A DNA stretch of 64,000 nt from Planktothrix tepida PCC 9214 (GTDB taxonomy: Bacteria; Cyanobacteriota; Cyanobacteriia; Cyanobacteriales; Microcoleaceae): positions 267,894 through 331,893 of the forward strand of contig NZ_LN889803.1 in the NCBI RefSeq assembly GCF_900009145.1. Reading direction: 5' to 3'. Positions 36,301 to 45,074 of the stretch are shown in pieces; the stretch's first letter is position 1, and every line of letters starts with the position of its first letter. The notes under the pieces are model-generated. The model made no database searches, had not been told where the DNA came from, and saw only the letters and a program-made list of their open reading frames with translations. A program made the translations under genes and the position numbers.

Positions 36301-36607
36301 TTCTCGAAATTTGGAGCATTCCAGCCAGAAACAGGACTATATTGAAGGTATTAGCCAAGGGTTAACCCATCTCCATCCGGCTGTCCGGTGTACTGTTGTT
36401 GAAGTGTTGAAACGCCTCAAACATCCTTTTGCTTCGGAAATTTTAATCAGTGCATTGAACGACCAGGATCAAAGTGTCCGTTTATCGGCGGTTAATGCTT
36501 TGGTTTATTTGGGAAATCGCTCCTGTACTGAACAGTTGGGGATATTAGCTCGTAATGATCCTTCTGCGGCAGTTCGTCGGGCGGCTCAAAAAGGATTGCA
36601 TCAATAG
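33311..36607 (+). CDS. PAS domain plus long HEAT-repeat protein in chemotaxis operon
   Basis: A 1098-residue protein. Residues 1-125 form a PAS domain (FTTDINLTIRSWDSRLIELTG through VGTIVTLEDVTVRRERE). The rest is about 25 HEAT / PBS-lyase-type repeats, recognisable by ELRIYATQTLGQRDD, VRYHAIEALGRLKA and RLGAIAALNSLGHP. A module of about 160 residues is duplicated in tandem: SVIQVLALSRVDLIPALIEC and SVLQVLVLSHIDPIPSLVEC begin equivalent halves, each ending DFFLAFPALDALMQIGD-like. No catalytic motif is seen. It is probably a scaffold with a sensory input, placed between mcp and cheR. Phycobilin lyase activity is unlikely given the size and context. Confidence 0.85.
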   Translation: MAIGIFTTDINLTIRSWDSRLIELTGITAAQSCGQKITDLIPDLEQRGLLERFQRVITQGVIETLAPAFHQYLIPCPPPANSKHFQYMQQRVTITPLREKTTIVGTIVTLEDVTVRREREIDLAQHYRREIISSEVVSSDAEAQERNLMFSISDDLNKGLYANTTDFMNALQDSSWQVRREVVERLTASHNPEITTELLQLLRQEHRNATIVNSVIQVLALSRVDLIPALIECLHDPDPELRIYATQTLGQRDDIRAIPALVLALADTDKNVRYHAIEALGRLKAREAIDPLLEIAQSQDFFLAFPALDALMQIGDLSIAGRLMPLLQKTLNWRVRREAVDSLAMQDDPNLTQDLLRLLREQHRNPDILNSVLQVLVLSHIDPIPSLVECLADPDPELRIYTALALGERHDPRAIPALIQALDDVDINVRYHTIESLGHLRATEAVDKLVEITQSGDFFLAFPALEALMKIGDSTIGCRIVSLLDDELLGDQVAEVLGELGSADVVTPIAQGLNKTDIANSPVRANSLVITLAKIYQRYQTEFGEGKFIADLTRRAVTEVGTQNLLDTIQQANPEELQGIALILGWLEGENVATALARLLSYPQLRESIIEALVRFGSSVTPLLIAQLDVPDVETRKAAITALGRIGSNQAVPALTDLLSADSELVMVTTAALAQIGDGRAFEALLDLLGHSDSAVRLGAIAALNSLGHPALPQRILQLLTHPNPLIRESAVKIAGYFAFGECIEALFNCTHDPEEKIRRAAIEHLPYLEDERVLPYLVRALTQEVPSVRAAAAHALGDIEVNQALPLLLNALQDNDSWVRYQAARSIGRLEFNLLSESEAESLKQVFEILQQLVNQDSAYPVRAAATSALGHIGEEKAIPLLTTLVGLEVGDGDIARAAVMALGRINSTDAVAPLLMALNSTNAERRLDALHAFRERGGEEAGVALQWMAAADPEEKVVQAAIESLSRMGTPEAIAALLELSVDPSSREACIMALASRNLEHSSQKQDYIEGISQGLTHLHPAVRCTVVEVLKRLKHPFASEILISALNDQDQSVRLSAVNALVYLGNRSCTEQLGILARNDPSAAVRRAAQKGLHQ

Positions 36608-36826
36608 TCAGTTATCAGTTATCAGTTATCAGTCATCAGCCATTAATTTTTAGTTTTCAGTTATAGCCAGGAAAAACTTAATTGGGAAGTTCATAGAAAC
36701 ACAAGTTTAGGCTTGCGCTCATCAGTTTATGTCCTAACTGTTGACTAATTACTGATAACTGATGACTGATAACTGATGACTGATAACTGATGACTGATAA
36801 CTGATGACTGACAACTGATTACTCAT
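36608..36826. repeat. Heptamer repeats between PAS/HEAT gene and cheR
   Basis: TCAGTTATCAGTTATCAG-type units begin right after the stop (36610-36645). Complement-type units, TGATGACTGATAACTGATGA, run from about 36745 to 36820. As in the other two gaps, the two blocks face each other and could pair in RNA. Confidence 0.85.
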
Positions 36827-37681
36827 ATGCGATTTTCTCCAGAACCCCTGAATTTAAGCGATAATATTTTTATTATTTTGCGAGATCTAATCCATGAACG
36901 AACAGGATTATTTTATACGAGTTCTAAGCAAAATATGTTGGCGGATAAGTTATCTAATCGCGTGTTTGAAAATGGGTTAGACTCGTTTTTAGACTATTAT
37001 TATTTGCTGAAATATGATCCTAAAGCGGATGAAGAATGGCAACAAGTTATTAATAGTTTAAGTGTCCCCGAAACCTATTTCTGGCGAGAGTATGATCAAA
37101 TTAAGGTTTTGACAGAAGTGTTAATTCCTCAGTATTTAGAGCAGTTTTATAGTCTCTCTTATCCTTGTCAACCCCTGCGGATTTGGAGTGCGGCTTGTTC
37201 TACTGGAGAAGAACCATTAACAATTGTGATCGCGTTGAATGAAGCGGGTTGGTTTGAACGAGTTCCGATTGAAATTTGGGCTAGTGATGCTTCTTCTAAG
37301 GCAATTGATAAGGCTAAAATGGGATTATATCGACAATATTCATTTCGGAGCTTCCCTGAAGCTTTGAAGCGGAAATATTTTACGGCTGAAGCAGATGGAT
37401 GGCGGGTTTCTCCTCAGATTCATCGCCGAGTTCATTGGTCAGTTAATAATTTATTGAAGGAGTCTGAAATTCAATATTTAGCTCAAGCTCATTTTGTTTT
37501 TTGTCGGAATGTTTTTATTTACTTTTCCGATACTTCTATCCGCCAAACTGTTAATTATTTCTATGAACGAATGTTTAAACCCTCTTATTTGTTTCTGAGT
37601 GCTTCTGAGTCTCTCTTAAAACTGAAAACTAATTTTGAATTGGAAGACATTGAAGGAGCATTTATATATGTTAAACATTAA
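36827..37681 (+). CDS. cheR: CheR protein-glutamate methyltransferase
   Basis: In this 284-residue protein, an N-terminal helical domain (IIRDLIHERTGLFYTS-like) is followed by the SAM-dependent domain. Key pieces are SVPETYFWREYDQ, the SAM loop RIWSAACSTGEEPLTIVIAL, IEIWASDASSKAIDKAKMGLY and AHFVFCRNVFIYFSD. It methylates glutamates of the soluble receptor encoded two genes upstream. CheR genes are uncommon in cyanobacterial phototaxis clusters, so its presence indicates a methylation-based adaptation system. Confidence 0.95.
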   Translation: MRFSPEPLNLSDNIFIILRDLIHERTGLFYTSSKQNMLADKLSNRVFENGLDSFLDYYYLLKYDPKADEEWQQVINSLSVPETYFWREYDQIKVLTEVLIPQYLEQFYSLSYPCQPLRIWSAACSTGEEPLTIVIALNEAGWFERVPIEIWASDASSKAIDKAKMGLYRQYSFRSFPEALKRKYFTAEADGWRVSPQIHRRVHWSVNNLLKESEIQYLAQAHFVFCRNVFIYFSDTSIRQTVNYFYERMFKPSYLFLSASESLLKLKTNFELEDIEGAFIYVKH

Positions 37682-37752
37682 AGGAGCAATTGTGCTGGAT
37701 TTGAGTCTAATTTATTGATTCCCCTATTGTAATAAAAAAAGGATAAAAAGTC

Positions 37753-38805
37753 ATGAATAAAATTATTCGCGTTTTAGTGGTTGATGATTCTGCTTATGTT
37801 CGTAAAGTTATTAAACAAATGCTGTCTCGTAGCCCTTTTATAGAAGTTGTGGGAACAGCCCATGATGGGGAAGAAGCTTTAGAAAGATTAGAACGGACAC
37901 CGAATGAAATTGATGTGATTACCTTGGATTTATTAATGCCTAAAGTTGATGGGGTAGAGTTTCTCAAAAGACAAATGAAACGACATCCGATTCCGGTGAT
38001 TATTGTGAGTATTGCCAATGAAGGAGGAGAATTAGTATTAGCAGCTTTAGACGCAGGGGCTGTTGATTTTGTACATAAACCTACGGCTTTAGCGACGGAA
38101 AAAATGTATGAATTAGCTGAGGAATTAATTGATAAAGTAAAAGCTGCTGCGAATGTCCCTTTAAAGCGTCTTCCGGTTCCAGCTTTAGGGTCATTAACTT
38201 CGGGATTAATTCCGGCTCAACCGGTGTTTAAACCCGGTACAATTGATTTAATTACAATTGGAATTTCCACAGGTGGCCCCCAAGCTTTAGCATTTTTGAT
38301 TCCTCAATTACCCAGTAATTTTCCGGTTCCAATTGCAATTGTTTTACATATGCCCATTGGTTATACGAAAATGTATGCAGAACGATTAGATCAATTATCC
38401 GCATTGAAAGTGGTTGAAGCGGGTGATGGAGAAATTCTCCATCCAGGAATGGTTTTTATTGCCCCTGCGGGACGTCATTTAACCTTTAAACGGGAAGGGA
38501 ATTCTGTTGTCACCCGTCTGGCTGCACAACCCTTTGATATGCCTCATCGTCCCTCGGTGGATGTTATGTTTCAATCAGCCGCAGAAGTTTATGGTAATCG
38601 GCTTTTAGGAATTGTGATGACCGGAATGGGTTCCGATGGAAAACAGGGTGCAGCATGGATAAAATCTCATGGAGGTTTAATATTTACTGAGTCTGAAGAA
38701 ACTTGTATTGTCTATGGAATGCCACGTTCTGTAGAGGAATCAGGGTTAAGTGATCATTCTTATCCTCTCAATGGAATTGCACAGGCAATTTTAGACGTTT
38801 TATGA
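37753..38805 (+). CDS. cheB: CheB receptor methylesterase/response regulator
   Basis: A 350-residue protein. The receiver domain (1-125) has phospho-Asp in VITLDLLMPKVDGVE. A linker leads to the methylesterase domain (about 165-350), with catalytic Ser in TIGISTGGPQAL, His in IAIVLHMPIGY and Asp in GIVMTGMGSDGKQGA. DMPHRPSVDVMFQSAAEVYG is a family signature. It removes methyl groups, or deamidates, receptor residues when phosphorylated by CheA. It pairs with cheR just upstream for adaptation. Confidence 0.95.
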   Translation: MNKIIRVLVVDDSAYVRKVIKQMLSRSPFIEVVGTAHDGEEALERLERTPNEIDVITLDLLMPKVDGVEFLKRQMKRHPIPVIIVSIANEGGELVLAALDAGAVDFVHKPTALATEKMYELAEELIDKVKAAANVPLKRLPVPALGSLTSGLIPAQPVFKPGTIDLITIGISTGGPQALAFLIPQLPSNFPVPIAIVLHMPIGYTKMYAERLDQLSALKVVEAGDGEILHPGMVFIAPAGRHLTFKREGNSVVTRLAAQPFDMPHRPSVDVMFQSAAEVYGNRLLGIVMTGMGSDGKQGAAWIKSHGGLIFTESEETCIVYGMPRSVEESGLSDHSYPLNGIAQAILDVL

Positions 38806-38872
38806 TTGTTCTTGATAACCCCAAAATTAACCTTTAATTTTAATCCTTGATTAACCCTCAATAGGTGTAAAA

Positions 38873-39502
38873 ATGTTACTCACCGAAAAGCAAAAAATAG
38901 CCTTATCTGAATTTATGAAAATTGTTCTTTCTCGGAGAACAGCAACGGCATTATCACAATTAATTGGGTCTGATGTGACGATGAAGGTTGCGGAGGTTTC
39001 TTTATCTCCGTTGAGTAAATTAATGACCGAATTACCCAACCAGTTCAATGAAGATATTGTCAGCGTTCATCAAATGTTTAAAGGGACAATGAGTGGAGAT
39101 GCACTCTTACTTTTAAACTATTCTTTTGCGGTCAAACTCACAAACTTACTGCGACCCGATCAAGAAGATTATAATTTACATTTGAATGTTTCTTCCTGTG
39201 AAGTTTTAATGGAAGCTGGGAATATTCTCTTAAATTCCTATATTAATATGTTGGGAACTTTAATGGGGAGTCAGTTTACTTTCTCGATTCCAACTTTCCA
39301 AATTGAACCCTTACCTGATTTAGTCAAATCTTTAATGATGGGAAAAAATGAAGTCCGTTATGTATTAATGGTGGATACCACCTTCCAATTCTATCATAAT
39401 TCGGTTCGAGGTTCTTTAGTTTTTGTGTCTGGAGTGATTCCTTTATCTTGTTTAATTAAAGGAATTGAAGCCTCTATTGACTTAGCAATTCCTAATCCCT
39501 AA
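38873..39502 (+). CDS. CheC-like phosphatase with one intact active site
   Basis: In this 209-residue protein, the C-terminal half has the CheC/CheX helix CEVLMEAGNILLNSYINMLG with the ExxN pair that removes phosphate from CheY. The N-terminal counterpart LSEFMKIVLSRRTATALSQL keeps Glu but has Lys where Asn is required, so that site is dead. Some CheC proteins rely mostly on the second site. Its likely role is to dephosphorylate the CheY encoded at the start of the operon. It is the last gene of the set. Confidence 0.82.
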   Translation: MLLTEKQKIALSEFMKIVLSRRTATALSQLIGSDVTMKVAEVSLSPLSKLMTELPNQFNEDIVSVHQMFKGTMSGDALLLLNYSFAVKLTNLLRPDQEDYNLHLNVSSCEVLMEAGNILLNSYINMLGTLMGSQFTFSIPTFQIEPLPDLVKSLMMGKNEVRYVLMVDTTFQFYHNSVRGSLVFVSGVIPLSCLIKGIEASIDLAIPNP

Positions 39503-40057
39503 TGGCAATAGGAAACAAGAGCGTTTCATTGATTGTCCCGTTTTTTGAGCCGAGTAATAATCCTTTGAGCTTCTTCTTTTCTAGTCCTGAATCCATTGGC
39601 ACCCTAGAGCCGAATCAGGACGGAACTTGAACCCCATATAGATGGCTCAAATTTGGCCAACATCAGGGGATTCCTTTGATGAAGCTGCATGGGGTTAAAC
39701 CTTATATTACCGCTAATTTCTCTTCAGCTTGGCGAATTTCCATGATTCATAGTAAAATTAATTCAGCGATTTTAATAAGTTTAATAAGATTTTCTTTAAA
39801 ACAGTGCATTTTTTTGCTTAATTCATTGATAGCCTTTATTGTCCTTTTTAAGCGTTCCTTTCCCTTTCAATGTTGTTGTTCTTCGGGGTGAGTATAATTT
39901 CTCAAAACCGCTCTGAACTGTTGGGATTGAGCTTACGAAGAATGGACAGTTGAGGTTTGACGCTTGACTAATGGGGCGTGGGCTTTTGGCTTAGGCACCC
40001 TACAACTTGTTTCCCCCTCCCCCTGTGCTCCCTGCTCCCTGTTTTCGTAGGCAGCTT
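39503..40057. other. Intergenic region after chemotaxis operon
   Basis: 555 bases. No frame is convincing; a 71-codon plus-strand ORF at 39676-39891 is AT-driven and hydrophobic without context. The 3' part (CTCCCTGCTCCCTGTT, near 40027) resembles short intergenic repeats seen elsewhere in this window. Confidence 0.4.
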
Positions 40058-43000
40058 ATGGCTATAATTCAGCTTAACTTGATTAAAATTCTCAGCCAAA
40101 CACCCTGGAAAAAAGTGTTACCGTTGTTATTAGGTGTGCTGGCTACTGTACCTCTCTTCATTGGCGATGGGCTCCGCCCAGCCGAAGGCTATCGCTTTGA
40201 TGGATTTATTGTCGGAGTTTTTCACTTCCAAACTCTATTTGATAGCACTTTGAATGTGCCACCCGGTTATAAAGTAGCGATTTATGATGGAACTGAATCA
40301 ATTTATCGTCAAGCCGGATTTCCTTCTAACTCCACCTTGCAAAAAACAGTTATTGTCAGAGCCTATGGTGCTGACTGGCAAATGGTGGTTGCCTCTACAA
40401 AACAAGCAACTAGCCCTTTACCTGTTGTGGTTCTCATCGGAGGCTTAACGTTAATTGGGTTATGTTTATTAGTGGTTTATCTGATTGGAATCAATCAGTC
40501 TCAAATTCATCAATTAAAGATAACCAACCAGCAACTGCAACAGGAATTAGAACATAGACAACAGGCAGAAATAGCTCAGACTCAACTGGCTGCCATTGTT
40601 GAATCCTCAGAAGATGCAATTATTAGTAAAGACTTAAATAGTATGATTAGAAGTTGGAATCACGGAGCCGAACAAGTTTTTGGTTACACAGCCGATGAAA
40701 TCCTTGGACAATCGATTAAAAAATTGATTCCCCCAGAATATTACGCCGAAGAACAGGAAATTCTGCACCGTATTCTCCGAGGAGAAAGTATTAAACATTA
40801 CGATACCAAACGACTCAGGAAAGATGGAACTTTTATTGATGTTTCCATTACGATTTCTCCCCTGAAAGATAAAGCCGGAAATATTATTGGTGCTTCCAAA
40901 ATTGCTCGAAATATTACCGAAAGCAAACAAGCCCAAGAATCCCTCCATGAAAGCGAACTTCGGTATCGACAACTGATTAATAACTTAAATGCCGGGTTCG
41001 TCATTCATGCTCCCGATACTAAGATTCTGTTGTGTAATGCAACCGCTTGTGATTTATTAGGACTCACCATTGAGCAAATGATGGGAAAAACTGCTATTGA
41101 TCCTGCATGGCATTTTGTTCGGGAAGATGGAACCCGGATTCCCATCGAAGAATATCCCATTAATCGAGTCTTATCAACTCAAACTTCTTTCAAAAATTAT
41201 GTCCTGGGAATTAATAGTGGTAAACCGAATTTAGTTTGGGTTTTAGTCAATGGTTTTCCAGAATTTGATCATCAGAATAAACTTAAACAAATTGGAATTA
41301 CCTTTATTGATATTACCAAACTCAAACAAGCTGAAGCTGAACAACAAGAAATGAGCGAGGTGATGGAAAATGCCGTATCAGGGATTTCTAAACTGGATGC
41401 CCAAGGTTGTTATCTTTATGTCAATAAAACCTACGCTAAAATCACCGGTTATGAACCGGAAGAAATGATTGGAATGTTATGGCAAAAAACGGTACATCCT
41501 GATGATTTAGAGAAACTTATTGCAGCCTATGAGCAGATGCTAAAAGCAGGAAGAGTTGAAGTAGAAGCCACCGGAATTCGCAAGGATGGTTCAATTATTT
41601 ATAAACAATTAGTCATGATTGCTAACTATGACGAACAGCATCAATTGTTGGGGCATTATTGCTTTATGAAAGATATTAGCGAAAAAGCCCGACTTGAAGC
41701 AGAACGCAAACAAGCAGAACTCAAGTTAGAAAAAGAACTGGTGCGAACAAAAACTTTGTTTAATACTTCATTAGATGGCATTGTCGTGATGAATAACCAA
41801 GGAGATGCAATCCAATCGAGTCCTCGTTTTGCTGAGATGATAGGTTATACCTTAGAAGAAACCCTGAGTTTAAATGTAGTGGATTGGGATGCCCAATGGA
41901 CAAAAGAAGAGTTACAGAAAATACTCAAAAACCCCAATTTTATTCCTCTATTTGAAACCCGACATCGCCGTAAAGATGGTTCTGAATACGATGTCGAAAT
42001 TAGTTACAGTCGCGTCACTTTAGAAGGGGAGGTGATCCACTTTTGTATTTGTCGAGATATCAGTAAACGCAAACAAGCGGAAATTGACCTCCAAATCTCC
42101 CAAGCTCGGTTTGCGGGAATCTTAGAAATTGCCAATGACGCCATTATTTCAGTGAATCACCATCAAAAAATTACGTTATTTAACAAAGGAGCAGAACAAA
42201 TTTTTGGTTATCAAGCTGAGGAAATATTAGGGAAACCCCTGGCGCTGTTGATACCGGAGCGCTTTGCAAAGGTTCATCATCAACATCTTGCTGATTATGC
42301 CAAAATCGGAGGGTATGCCAGGCCCATGTCAGAGCGAGGAGGCATCTTTGGGCGACGCAAAGACGGGTCAGAATTTCCGGCCGAAGCCTCCATTTCTAAC
42401 CTCAATCTCAAGGGTGAGATTATCTTTACCGTGTTCTTGCGTGATATTACCGCCAGACAGGAAGCAGAAGCTGCCTTGCGCGAGAGTGAGGAAAAATTCC
42501 GCACAGCGATCGATTTTACCTACGATTGGGAATATTGGCTCGATACAAAAGGTCAGTTTATCTATACCTCTCCCTCCTGTGAACGGATCACGGGTTTTTC
42601 ACGGGACGAGTTTATCGCCAATCCTAATCTCATCAGTGAAATTATTTATCCTGATGATTTCCCAACCCTAGATAACCATATTTGTAATGACCATTCTGGG
42701 GTGGAATTTGCCGAGTTTCGGATTATGACCCGTTCGGGTGAAATTCGCTGGATTTCCCACACTTGTCAACCTGTTTTAAGTCAAATGTCCCACTGTCTCG
42801 GCCTACGAATCAGTAATCGAGATATCACTGAGCAAAAGCGAATTGAAGCCGAACGTCAACAAGCAGAACAAGCCCTTCGGGAAAGTGAAGCTCGGTTTCA
42901 AGCTTTTATGAATCATAGTCCGGCTCCAGCCTGGATTACTGATATGGATGGCTTGATCCTCTATATCAGCCAAACCTATTGTCACAGTTTCCAGTTACCG

Positions 43001-45070
43001 ACTGAAGATCTTCTCGGTAAAACCATCTTTGAAATCTATCCCACTAACATTGCCCAACAATTTTTGGACAATATCTTAACCGTTAGTCGAACCCGTGAGG
43101 TGCTCAAAACGATTGAGATCGCACCCCGTGCCGATGGTAGCCTTGGTGACTTCCTCGTCTATAAATTTCCCATTCCTGACGCATCGGGACAAATCCTGAT
43201 TGGGGGAGTCGCCATCGATGTCACCCAACAACACCAAGCTGAAACCGCTTTACATCTGAGTGAAGAACGGTTGCAACTGGCCCTAGAAGCGTCTGGAGAT
43301 GGACTCTGGGATTGGAATATTGAACAGGGAGATATTTATTTAAGTCCTTGCTATCAGGAAATGCTGGGCTACCAAGCGGGTGAGTTACAGATGGATTTTA
43401 ATCTCTGGGTTGAGATGATTCATCCCGATGATCGATCCTGGGCTTCGGAGTGTTTGAATGCTCATTTAAAAGATAGTTCTGTTCCTTATGCCTTGGACTA
43501 TCGTTTTCGGTGTAAATCGGGGGAGTGGAAATGGATTGCCAACTATGGGAAAGTTGTGGCTTATAATGCTCAGGGTCAGCCCATCCGCATGATTGGAACT
43601 CATAAAGATATTAGCGATCGCAAACAAAAAGAAATTGCCCTGAGACAGGCGATGGAAGCCGCAGAACAAGCTAATCTTGCCAAAAGTATTTTTCTTGCTA
43701 ATATGAGCCACGAACTTCGTACTCCCCTGAATGTAATCTTGGGATTTGCTCAAGTAATGTCCCATGACTCCTCTTTAACCCCTAACCAGCAAGAAGATCT
43801 ACAAACCATTCGACGCAGTGGCGATCATCTTTTGAATCTGATTAATGATGTTTTGGATCTCTCCAAAATTGAATCGGGACACTGCACCTTGGAAGAAAGT
43901 GATTTTGACTTAATTGCGTTGCTGCATTCTCTTCGGAATATGTTGGCAGAACGAGCCAGTTCTAAAGGACTTGATCTTTATTTTGATATTGCTCCCGATG
44001 TGCCTCAGTTTATTAGAGCGGATGCTCAAAAATTGCGTCAAGTTTTAATTAACCTGTTGGGTAATGCGATTAAATTTACCCATCATGGCAGTATTACCTT
44101 ACAAGTTAGGGGTGAGCTTAGTCCTGAAGAAAAATCGAGTCCGTGCTGGATTCTTCAGTTGGCTGTGATTGATACCGGGGTCGGAATTGCACCGGAAGAA
44201 CTGGATACGATCTTTGATGCCTTTGTGCAGGCTCAAGCCGGAAAACAAGCTGTGAGTGGAACAGGATTAGGATTAACCATCAGCCGAAAACTCTTGCGAC
44301 TGATGGGCGGAGACATTGCGGTTCGGAGTACAATAGGCAAGGGAACGACCTTTAGTTTTACTCTTCCGGTGAGCCTGAGTGATGGAGGTGATATTGCAAG
44401 CGAACACAATGAGCGCCTGATCATTGGATTAGCTCCCAACCAACCCCATCGTCGGATTCTTGTGGTTGATGATCGCTCCGAAAATCGTTTATTGATTGTC
44501 AGACTGTTAACACAATTAGGATTCGAGGTACGGCAAGCGTGTAATGGACAGGAAGCGGTGCAACTGTGGCAGGAATGGCAACCGGATCTGACTTGGATGG
44601 ATATTCGGATGCCAATTCTGGATGGATACGAAGCGACTCGGCAAATTCGGGCGATGGAACAAGGTCAAAGTAGTATTATTATCGCCCTGACTGCACAGGC
44701 GTCCCGAAGCGATCGCACTCTCGCCCTGGCTGCGGGTTGTAATGACTATATGAGTAAGCCTTTCCGAGAACAAACTTTATTTCAGAAGATGGCCCAATAC
44801 TTGGGCATTGAGTATCGTTATGCTGAAGTTGTAACACCGGAAGTTTCCCCGTCGCATTCCAAGCACTTGACTCCAGAAGAGGTAAAAGTGATGCCCCCGG
44901 AATGGATTATTCAAGTCCATGAGGCAGCACTGGATCTCAATGATCATCAAATCCTAGAATTGATTGCGGAAATTCCACCCAAACATCAACCTCTAATTGA
45001 GGCGATGACTTCCTTAGTTGATAACTTCCAGCTTGAAGCGATCGCAATTCTTACGAAGATTGAGGGGTAA
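40058..45070 (+). CDS. Hybrid histidine kinase with truncated CHASE-like sensor and eight PAS domains
   Basis: The ATG at 40058 gives a 1670-residue protein; an earlier in-frame TTG adds 17 Pro/Cys-rich residues from a repeat and is less likely. TM1 is at about 18-34. A short extracytoplasmic piece follows that looks like only the end of a CHASE domain (GFIVGVFHFQTLFD, PGYKVAIYDGTESIYRQAG). TM2 is at about 127-150. Eight PAS/PAC units run to about 1195. The HisKA H-box is NMSHELRTPL (His near 1218), then HATPase (LINLLGNAIKF, DTGVGIAPEEL, GTGLGLTIS). The receiver has phospho-Asp in TWMDIRMPILDG near 1514, and a 70-residue Hpt-like helical tail lacks a clear His. A 32-base palindrome is translated within the sensor. 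Confidence 0.9.
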   Translation: MAIIQLNLIKILSQTPWKKVLPLLLGVLATVPLFIGDGLRPAEGYRFDGFIVGVFHFQTLFDSTLNVPPGYKVAIYDGTESIYRQAGFPSNSTLQKTVIVRAYGADWQMVVASTKQATSPLPVVVLIGGLTLIGLCLLVVYLIGINQSQIHQLKITNQQLQQELEHRQQAEIAQTQLAAIVESSEDAIISKDLNSMIRSWNHGAEQVFGYTADEILGQSIKKLIPPEYYAEEQEILHRILRGESIKHYDTKRLRKDGTFIDVSITISPLKDKAGNIIGASKIARNITESKQAQESLHESELRYRQLINNLNAGFVIHAPDTKILLCNATACDLLGLTIEQMMGKTAIDPAWHFVREDGTRIPIEEYPINRVLSTQTSFKNYVLGINSGKPNLVWVLVNGFPEFDHQNKLKQIGITFIDITKLKQAEAEQQEMSEVMENAVSGISKLDAQGCYLYVNKTYAKITGYEPEEMIGMLWQKTVHPDDLEKLIAAYEQMLKAGRVEVEATGIRKDGSIIYKQLVMIANYDEQHQLLGHYCFMKDISEKARLEAERKQAELKLEKELVRTKTLFNTSLDGIVVMNNQGDAIQSSPRFAEMIGYTLEETLSLNVVDWDAQWTKEELQKILKNPNFIPLFETRHRRKDGSEYDVEISYSRVTLEGEVIHFCICRDISKRKQAEIDLQISQARFAGILEIANDAIISVNHHQKITLFNKGAEQIFGYQAEEILGKPLALLIPERFAKVHHQHLADYAKIGGYARPMSERGGIFGRRKDGSEFPAEASISNLNLKGEIIFTVFLRDITARQEAEAALRESEEKFRTAIDFTYDWEYWLDTKGQFIYTSPSCERITGFSRDEFIANPNLISEIIYPDDFPTLDNHICNDHSGVEFAEFRIMTRSGEIRWISHTCQPVLSQMSHCLGLRISNRDITEQKRIEAERQQAEQALRESEARFQAFMNHSPAPAWITDMDGLILYISQTYCHSFQLPTEDLLGKTIFEIYPTNIAQQFLDNILTVSRTREVLKTIEIAPRADGSLGDFLVYKFPIPDASGQILIGGVAIDVTQQHQAETALHLSEERLQLALEASGDGLWDWNIEQGDIYLSPCYQEMLGYQAGELQMDFNLWVEMIHPDDRSWASECLNAHLKDSSVPYALDYRFRCKSGEWKWIANYGKVVAYNAQGQPIRMIGTHKDISDRKQKEIALRQAMEAAEQANLAKSIFLANMSHELRTPLNVILGFAQVMSHDSSLTPNQQEDLQTIRRSGDHLLNLINDVLDLSKIESGHCTLEESDFDLIALLHSLRNMLAERASSKGLDLYFDIAPDVPQFIRADAQKLRQVLINLLGNAIKFTHHGSITLQVRGELSPEEKSSPCWILQLAVIDTGVGIAPEELDTIFDAFVQAQAGKQAVSGTGLGLTISRKLLRLMGGDIAVRSTIGKGTTFSFTLPVSLSDGGDIASEHNERLIIGLAPNQPHRRILVVDDRSENRLLIVRLLTQLGFEVRQACNGQEAVQLWQEWQPDLTWMDIRMPILDGYEATRQIRAMEQGQSSIIIALTAQASRSDRTLALAAGCNDYMSKPFREQTLFQKMAQYLGIEYRYAEVVTPEVSPSHSKHLTPEEVKVMPPEWIIQVHEAALDLNDHQILELIAEIPPKHQPLIEAMTSLVDNFQLEAIAILTKIEG
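40164..40195. repeat. Palindromic repeat inside the hybrid kinase coding sequence
   Basis: GCGATGGGCT...AGCC...ATCGC pairs its outer GCGAT with ATCGC and inner GGCT with AGCC. Such palindromes are usually intergenic in cyanobacteria. Here it encodes GDGLRPAEGYR at the junction between TM1 and the remaining CHASE-like segment, in frame. Confidence 0.6.
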
Positions 45071-45074
45071 GCCA

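Noticed and set aside
33311-36607. PBS lyase (phycobilin lyase) function for the HEAT-repeat protein
   Set aside because: HEAT/PBS repeats alone do not indicate lyase activity; the PAS domain, great length and chemotaxis context point to a scaffold.
39580-39640. Possible tRNA-like sequence around GAACTTGAACCCC
   Set aside because: No cloverleaf could be drawn and no acceptor stem pairs.
39676-39891. 71-codon plus-strand ORF after the cheC-like gene
   Set aside because: Hydrophobic AT-driven composition, start codon without ribosome binding site and no recognisable family.
40007-40057. Upstream TTG start for the hybrid kinase
   Set aside because: The added residues (Pro/Cys-rich) come from an intergenic repeat; ATG 40058 directly precedes the membrane segment.
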